Assembly: GCA_910577675.1 (NCBI GenBank)
Contig: CAJTOR010000026.1
Span: 1 to 8,381 of the forward strand
Source: an uncultured Lachnospiraceae bacterium
GTDB taxonomy: Bacteria; Bacillota; Clostridia; Lachnospirales; Lachnospiraceae
Reading direction: 5' to 3'
Length of the DNA: 8,381 nucleotides
In this document: piece by piece, positions 4,467 to 8,381 of the stretch
How the letters are laid out: every line of letters starts with the position of its first letter
Position numbering within the stretch: the stretch's first letter is position 1
The notes under the pieces: generated by a model
What the model was told of the DNA's origin: nothing
Seen by the model: the letters and a program-made list of their open reading frames with translations, nothing else
The model's database searches: none
Position numbers and translations under genes: made by a program

Positions 4467-4473
4467 AAAATGG

Positions 4474-4977
4474 ATGGAACTGTGGGACGTATATGACCAT
4501 TGTTTTCAGAAGACCGGCAGGATTCACGAGCGCGGAAATCCATTGCCGCCCGGGGAATATCATCTGGTCGTGGCAGTCTATCCGGTAAATTCGCAGGGGC
4601 AGGTGCTGATCCAGAAACGTAACCCGGATTTAAAACTGATGCCGGGACTCTGGGCAGCGACCGGCGGGTCGGCGTTACAGGGCGAGGATGCATGGGCAGC
4701 CTGCCAGAGGGAACTCTGGGAGGAACTTGGTCTTTGTGCGACAAAGGAAAATTCGGAGATGGTCGCAGTATTTAAGCGCATCGACAGTTTTAACACGGTC
4801 TGGCTCATACATACCGATGTGAATGCGGAGGAATTAAAACTCCAGAAGGAGGAAGTTTCTGACGTTAGGTGGGTGTCCGTCGCAGAGTTAAAGGAGATGG
4901 CGAAGAACGGGACATTCCACTATTACCGGTATTTGGACTGGCTGGCAGATTATCTTATAAGTCTGCGCAATCCATAG
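4474..4977 (+). CDS. Nudix hydrolase, first gene of the ileS operon
   Basis: The product has 167 residues and begins MELWDVYDHCFQKTGRIHER, a start typical of YfcD/Idi-like Nudix proteins (ELWDVYD...R). The Nudix box is complete: G65, E71, R79-E80-L81, E83-E84, G86, giving the metal site for cleaving X-linked diphosphates. The strand before it (VLIQKRNPDLKLMPGLWAAT) is also typical. ATG 4474 is chosen because aaggag (4461-4466) precedes it; the open frame runs further upstream only because it passes through the T-box leader. The protein should be cytoplasmic; the substrate cannot be told, with nucleotide derivatives, isoprenoid-type diphosphates or damaged metabolites all possible. It lies 97 bases ahead of ileS with no terminator between, so both share the T-box and should rise on isoleucine starvation. 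Confidence 0.93.
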   Translation: MELWDVYDHCFQKTGRIHERGNPLPPGEYHLVVAVYPVNSQGQVLIQKRNPDLKLMPGLWAATGGSALQGEDAWAACQRELWEELGLCATKENSEMVAVFKRIDSFNTVWLIHTDVNAEELKLQKEEVSDVRWVSVAELKEMAKNGTFHYYRYLDWLADYLISLRNP

Positions 4978-5074
4978 GGCATCCGCCTATAAAAGCGGGT
5001 GGGGAAGCCTTGGATTGTATGTCAACGCAGTGTCGCGGGCTGGTCTGTGATATTGTAGGAAAGGGGCATGGATT

Positions 5075-8000
5075 ATGTATGAAAAAGTATCCACTGACAT
5101 GAATTTTGTGGACCGGGAAAAAGAAGTCCTGAAATTCTGGAATGAGAACAAAATCTTCCAAAAAAGTATGGAGGCGAGGAAGGATGGGGAAACCTATACC
5201 TTTTACGACGGGCCTCCAACCGCGAACGGTAAGCCGCATATTGGCCATGTGCTGACGCGCGTTATTAAGGATATGATCCCTCGCTACCACACGATGAAGG
5301 GTTCTTTAGTCCCGAGAAAGGCTGGCTGGGATACACACGGGCTGCCGGTGGAGATCGAGGTGGAAAAACTTTTGGGTCTTGACGGCAAGGATCAGATTGA
5401 GGCTTATGGGCTGGAGCCGTTTATCAAAAAGTGTAAGGAAAGTGTATGGAAGTACAAGGGCATGTGGGAGGACTTTTCCGGTACGGTCGGTTTCTGGGCG
5501 GATATGGACGAACCATATGTAACTTACCATGACGACTATATTGAGTCCGAGTGGTGGGCGCTGCGCCAGATCTGGGACAGGGGACTGCTCTATAAGGGCT
5601 TTAAGATTGTCCCGTACTGCCCGCGCTGTGGCACCCCGCTATCAAGCGCGGAAGTTGCTCAGGGCTATAAGGATGTGAAGGAACGCTCCGCGATTGCGCG
5701 CTTTAAGATGAAGGGTGAGGAGGCTTACATTCTTGTATGGACAACAACGCCGTGGACACTGCCAAGTAATGTGGCGCTCTGCGTTAATCCGGATGAAACC
5801 TACGCGAAAGTGAAGGCAGCGGACGGATACACATATTATATGGCGGAGGCGCTGCTTGATACGGTGCTTTTAAAACTTGCGAAGAAGGCGGATAAAGGGG
5901 GGGAAAGTGAAAATGCGGTAACTCCTGCCTATGAGGTTCTTGCCCGTTATACCGGAAGGGAACTGGAATATAAAGAATATGAGCCGCTTTTTGACTGTGC
6001 GGTAAATCTTTGCATGCAGCAGGGAAAGAAAGCATATTATATCACCTGCGATAATTATGTTACATTGACGGACGGCACGGGCGTTGTGCATATTGCACCG
6101 GCGTTCGGTGAGGATGACGCGAAGGTTGGAAGGAATTATGATCTTCCGTTTGTGCAGCTTGTTAATAGCAAGGGTGAGATGACAGAGGAAACCGATTACG
6201 CCGGCATGTTTGTGAAGAAGGCAGACCCGCTTATCTTAAAGGATATGGAGAAGGACGGCAGGCTCTTTGACGCGCCGAAATTTGAGCATAGTTACCCGCA
6301 CTGTTGGCGCTGTGACACACCGCTTATCTATTATGCGAGGGAATCCTGGTATATCCGGGAAACTGCGGTGCGCGACGATCTTTTGCGCAACAACGACACA
6401 GTCAACTGGATTCCGGAGTCCATCGGAAAGGGGCGCTTTGGCAACTGGCTGGAAAATATTCAGGACTGGGCAATCTCGCGCAACCGCTACTGGGGCACAC
6501 CGCTCAATATCTGGGAATGTTCCTGCGGGCATCAGCACTGTGTCGAAAGCAGGGAGGAACTTTGTAAAATGAGCGGTATGGAGGAGGCGAAGACTGTTGA
6601 ATTCCATCGTCCTTATATCGACGCAATCACATTGAAATGCCCGAAGTGCGGCGGCGTGATGAGGCGTGTGCCGGAGGTGATCGACTGCTGGTTTGACTCT
6701 GGTGCGATGCCATTTGCTCAACACCATTACCCGTTCGAGAATAAGGAACTGTTTGAACAGCAATTCCCTGCCCAGTTTATCTCCGAGGCGGTGGATCAGA
6801 CAAGGGGATGGTTCCACTCGCTGATGGCAATCTCGACGCTTTTGTTTAACAAAGCGCCTTATGAGAACGTAATCGTTTTAGGTCATGTGCAGGACGAGAA
6901 TGGCCAGAAAATGTCAAAGAGCAAGGGGAATGCAGTTGATCCGTTTGATGCGCTGGAAAAATACGGCGCGGACGCGATCCGCTGGTATTTCTATATCAAT
7001 TCCGCACCGTGGCTGCCGAACCGCTTCCATGATAAGGTGGTGATTGAGGGGCAGCGCAAGTTTATGGGAACGCTCTGGAATACCTATGCATTCTACGTAT
7101 TGTACGCAAATATTGATAATTTTGACGCAACAAAATATACTTTGGATTTTGAGAAGCTTTCTGTCATGGATAAGTGGCTGCTTTCAAGGCTCTCTACAAC
7201 TGTGAAGGCGGTTGACGAGAATCTTGCGAATTACCGGATTCCTGAAACAGCCCGTGCACTGCAGGATTTTGTGGATGAGATGAGCAACTGGTATGTCCGC
7301 CGCGGGCGTGAGCGCTTCTGGGCAAAGGGCATGGAACAGGATAAGATTAATGCCTATATGACGCTCTACACTGCGCTCGTCACGGTAGTGAAAGCGGCTG
7401 CACCAATGATTCCGTTTATGACCGAGGCAATTTACCGCAACTTGGTGTGCAGTATTGATAAATCTGCTTTTGAGAGTGTGCATCTTTGTAATTTCCCGGA
7501 GGTTAATGAGGCGTGGATTGACAGGGAACTCGAGAAGGATATGGATGCCGTGCAGAGTATTGTCGTGCTTGGCCGCGCATGCCGCAATACGGCAAACTGC
7601 AAGCAAAGACAGCCGCTTGCCCGCATGTATGTCAAGGCTGACTTAACGTGGGAGGATACCTCCGGGTGCGGGCACGAGGGCATGTCCGGTTTCTACACGG
7701 AAATCATTGCGGATGAGCTGAATGTGAAGGAAATCGTTTTCACCCATCAGCTTGACAATTTTATTGCCTATAATTTTAAGCCGCAGTTAAAGACACTTGG
7801 AAAACGCTTTGGCAGCCGTTTAAATGCCCTCAAGGAAGCGCTTGCGAACCTTGACGGTGCAGGCGCGATGGCACAGCTTGCCGAGTCCGGTGTATTAAAA
7901 CTTGCAGTCGGCGGTGTTGAGGAAGAGATTGCGAAGGAGGATCTTCTGATTGAAACAAGCCAGATGGGCGGTTATGTGACAGAAGAGAATGGTGGATATT

Positions 8001-8290
8001 CCGTTGTGCTTGATACAAACCTTACTGACGAGCTGATTGAGGAGGGCAATGTGCGCGAGATCATCAGCAAATTGCAAACCATGCGCAAGGACGCAGGGTT
8101 CGAAGTTATGGATCGCATCTGTGTATATGCAGCGGGGAATTCAGAGATTGAGGCGGTCATGAGGCGGAACGAGCCGGAGTTAAAACGTGTTGTACTGGCG
8201 GAAGAAATCGTTTACGGGCAGACGGAAGGTTTTGCAAAAGAGTGGAACCTGAACGGAAAAGATGTTACATTTGCGGTGAAGAAGCTGTAA
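5075..8290 (+). CDS. ileS: Isoleucyl-tRNA synthetase, eukaryote-like (type 2)
   Basis: The product has 1071 residues and charges tRNA-Ile with isoleucine using ATP. Class I signatures are intact: PHIGH (HIGH at 55-58) and KMSKS (612-616). The CP1 editing domain, which removes wrongly attached valine, contains TTTPWTLPSN (223-232) and GTGVVHIAPAFGEDD (334-348). Cysteine pairs that may bind zinc occur at 182/185, 410/413, 482/484 and 522/525. The anticodon-binding part starts near residue 680, and a type 2-specific C-terminal extension ends the protein. Length and the WDTHGLPVEIEVEK motif fit type 2 IleRS, the class also including mupirocin-insensitive enzymes; resistance is not shown here. The start ATG 5075 follows ggaaagggg by eight bases. 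The codon mix is more GC-rich than in the left half, consistent with a core gene. The upstream T-box specifies isoleucine, which independently supports the assignment. Confidence 0.98.
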   Translation: MYEKVSTDMNFVDREKEVLKFWNENKIFQKSMEARKDGETYTFYDGPPTANGKPHIGHVLTRVIKDMIPRYHTMKGSLVPRKAGWDTHGLPVEIEVEKLLGLDGKDQIEAYGLEPFIKKCKESVWKYKGMWEDFSGTVGFWADMDEPYVTYHDDYIESEWWALRQIWDRGLLYKGFKIVPYCPRCGTPLSSAEVAQGYKDVKERSAIARFKMKGEEAYILVWTTTPWTLPSNVALCVNPDETYAKVKAADGYTYYMAEALLDTVLLKLAKKADKGGESENAVTPAYEVLARYTGRELEYKEYEPLFDCAVNLCMQQGKKAYYITCDNYVTLTDGTGVVHIAPAFGEDDAKVGRNYDLPFVQLVNSKGEMTEETDYAGMFVKKADPLILKDMEKDGRLFDAPKFEHSYPHCWRCDTPLIYYARESWYIRETAVRDDLLRNNDTVNWIPESIGKGRFGNWLENIQDWAISRNRYWGTPLNIWECSCGHQHCVESREELCKMSGMEEAKTVEFHRPYIDAITLKCPKCGGVMRRVPEVIDCWFDSGAMPFAQHHYPFENKELFEQQFPAQFISEAVDQTRGWFHSLMAISTLLFNKAPYENVIVLGHVQDENGQKMSKSKGNAVDPFDALEKYGADAIRWYFYINSAPWLPNRFHDKVVIEGQRKFMGTLWNTYAFYVLYANIDNFDATKYTLDFEKLSVMDKWLLSRLSTTVKAVDENLANYRIPETARALQDFVDEMSNWYVRRGRERFWAKGMEQDKINAYMTLYTALVTVVKAAAPMIPFMTEAIYRNLVCSIDKSAFESVHLCNFPEVNEAWIDRELEKDMDAVQSIVVLGRACRNTANCKQRQPLARMYVKADLTWEDTSGCGHEGMSGFYTEIIADELNVKEIVFTHQLDNFIAYNFKPQLKTLGKRFGSRLNALKEALANLDGAGAMAQLAESGVLKLAVGGVEEEIAKEDLLIETSQMGGYVTEENGGYSVVLDTNLTDELIEEGNVREIISKLQTMRKDAGFEVMDRICVYAAGNSEIEAVMRRNEPELKRVVLAEEIVYGQTEGFAKEWNLNGKDVTFAVKKL

Positions 8291-8381
8291 AAATGGCGGG
8301 AAGCCATTAAATTAATAGCAAATGCCGGAACTAAAACAAAAACAGCAAATGCCCGTACAGAGCCGGGAAGCAGTTTATGGG
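8291..8381. other. Downstream end of window, no gene recognised
   Basis: A small hairpin, aatggc and gccatt, lies just after the ileS stop but has no T tract, so it is not a convincing terminator. The phrase agcaaatgcc occurs twice (about 8319 and 8344). No ribosome binding site or start of a further gene can be supported. Confidence 0.5.

Noticed and set aside
4402..4473. Longer N-terminus for the Nudix gene
   Set aside because: The extra codons lie in the T-box acceptor site and terminator; the ribosome binding site fits only the ATG at 4474.
1..8381. CRISPR array, tRNA, rRNA or intact insertion sequence
   Set aside because: No regularly spaced repeats, no cloverleaf or rRNA segments, and no transposase reading frame were seen on either strand.

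Overview
The window looks like chromosomal DNA of a Gram-positive anaerobe of the Clostridia, most probably a Lachnospiraceae-type gut bacterium. The reasons are AGGAGG-type ribosome binding sites, sigma-A type promoters, a tRNA-Ile T-box leader, a eukaryote-like (type 2) isoleucyl-tRNA synthetase and a TxpA/Hol_Tox-type micro-toxin. These assignments rest on reading motifs by eye; no database search was possible.

Left part (1-2680), an accessory patchwork. A repeat of about 90 bases occurs near both edges (49-199 and 2591-2678, same orientation). The left copy also carries an 83-bp nested inverted repeat (58-140) whose inner part is missing from the right copy. Between the copies lie: a probable type I toxin-antitoxin locus (32-aa membrane toxin on the minus strand at 370-468, with a convergent short antisense RNA starting near 286); a Nudix pseudogene broken by one TAA inside the Nudix box (535-1011); an intact zinc-dependent phospholipase C-like protein (1098-1826); a 73-aa protein with a near-perfect promoter (2059-2280); and a convergent 62-aa protein on the minus strand (2316-2504).

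Middle part (2680-4150). Here lie decayed sequence, a strong terminator (2869-2906), an AraC-type regulator with a C-terminal GyrI-like ligand domain on the minus strand (2978-3802), and about 350 bases of intergenic DNA holding a decayed relative of the sequence found just after the phospholipase gene.

Right part (4152-8290), a housekeeping operon. A sigma-A promoter (4152-4180) drives a tRNA-Ile T-box leader. Its specifier AUC (4290-4292), stem I motifs, UGGU acceptor-binding site and attenuator terminator can all be located. It is followed by a Nudix hydrolase (4474-4977) and ileS (5075-8290, 1071 aa). When uncharged tRNA-Ile accumulates, the leader should let transcription through, so both the Nudix enzyme and the synthetase should rise on isoleucine starvation. 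The 3' half of the T-box sequence departs from the usual ACCGCG. The last 91 bases hold no recognisable gene.

The points most worth a second look are the toxin/antisense locus with its switch-like toxin leader, the non-canonical T-box placing a Nudix enzyme in the ileS regulon, and the plus/minus pair of inverted-repeat elements.
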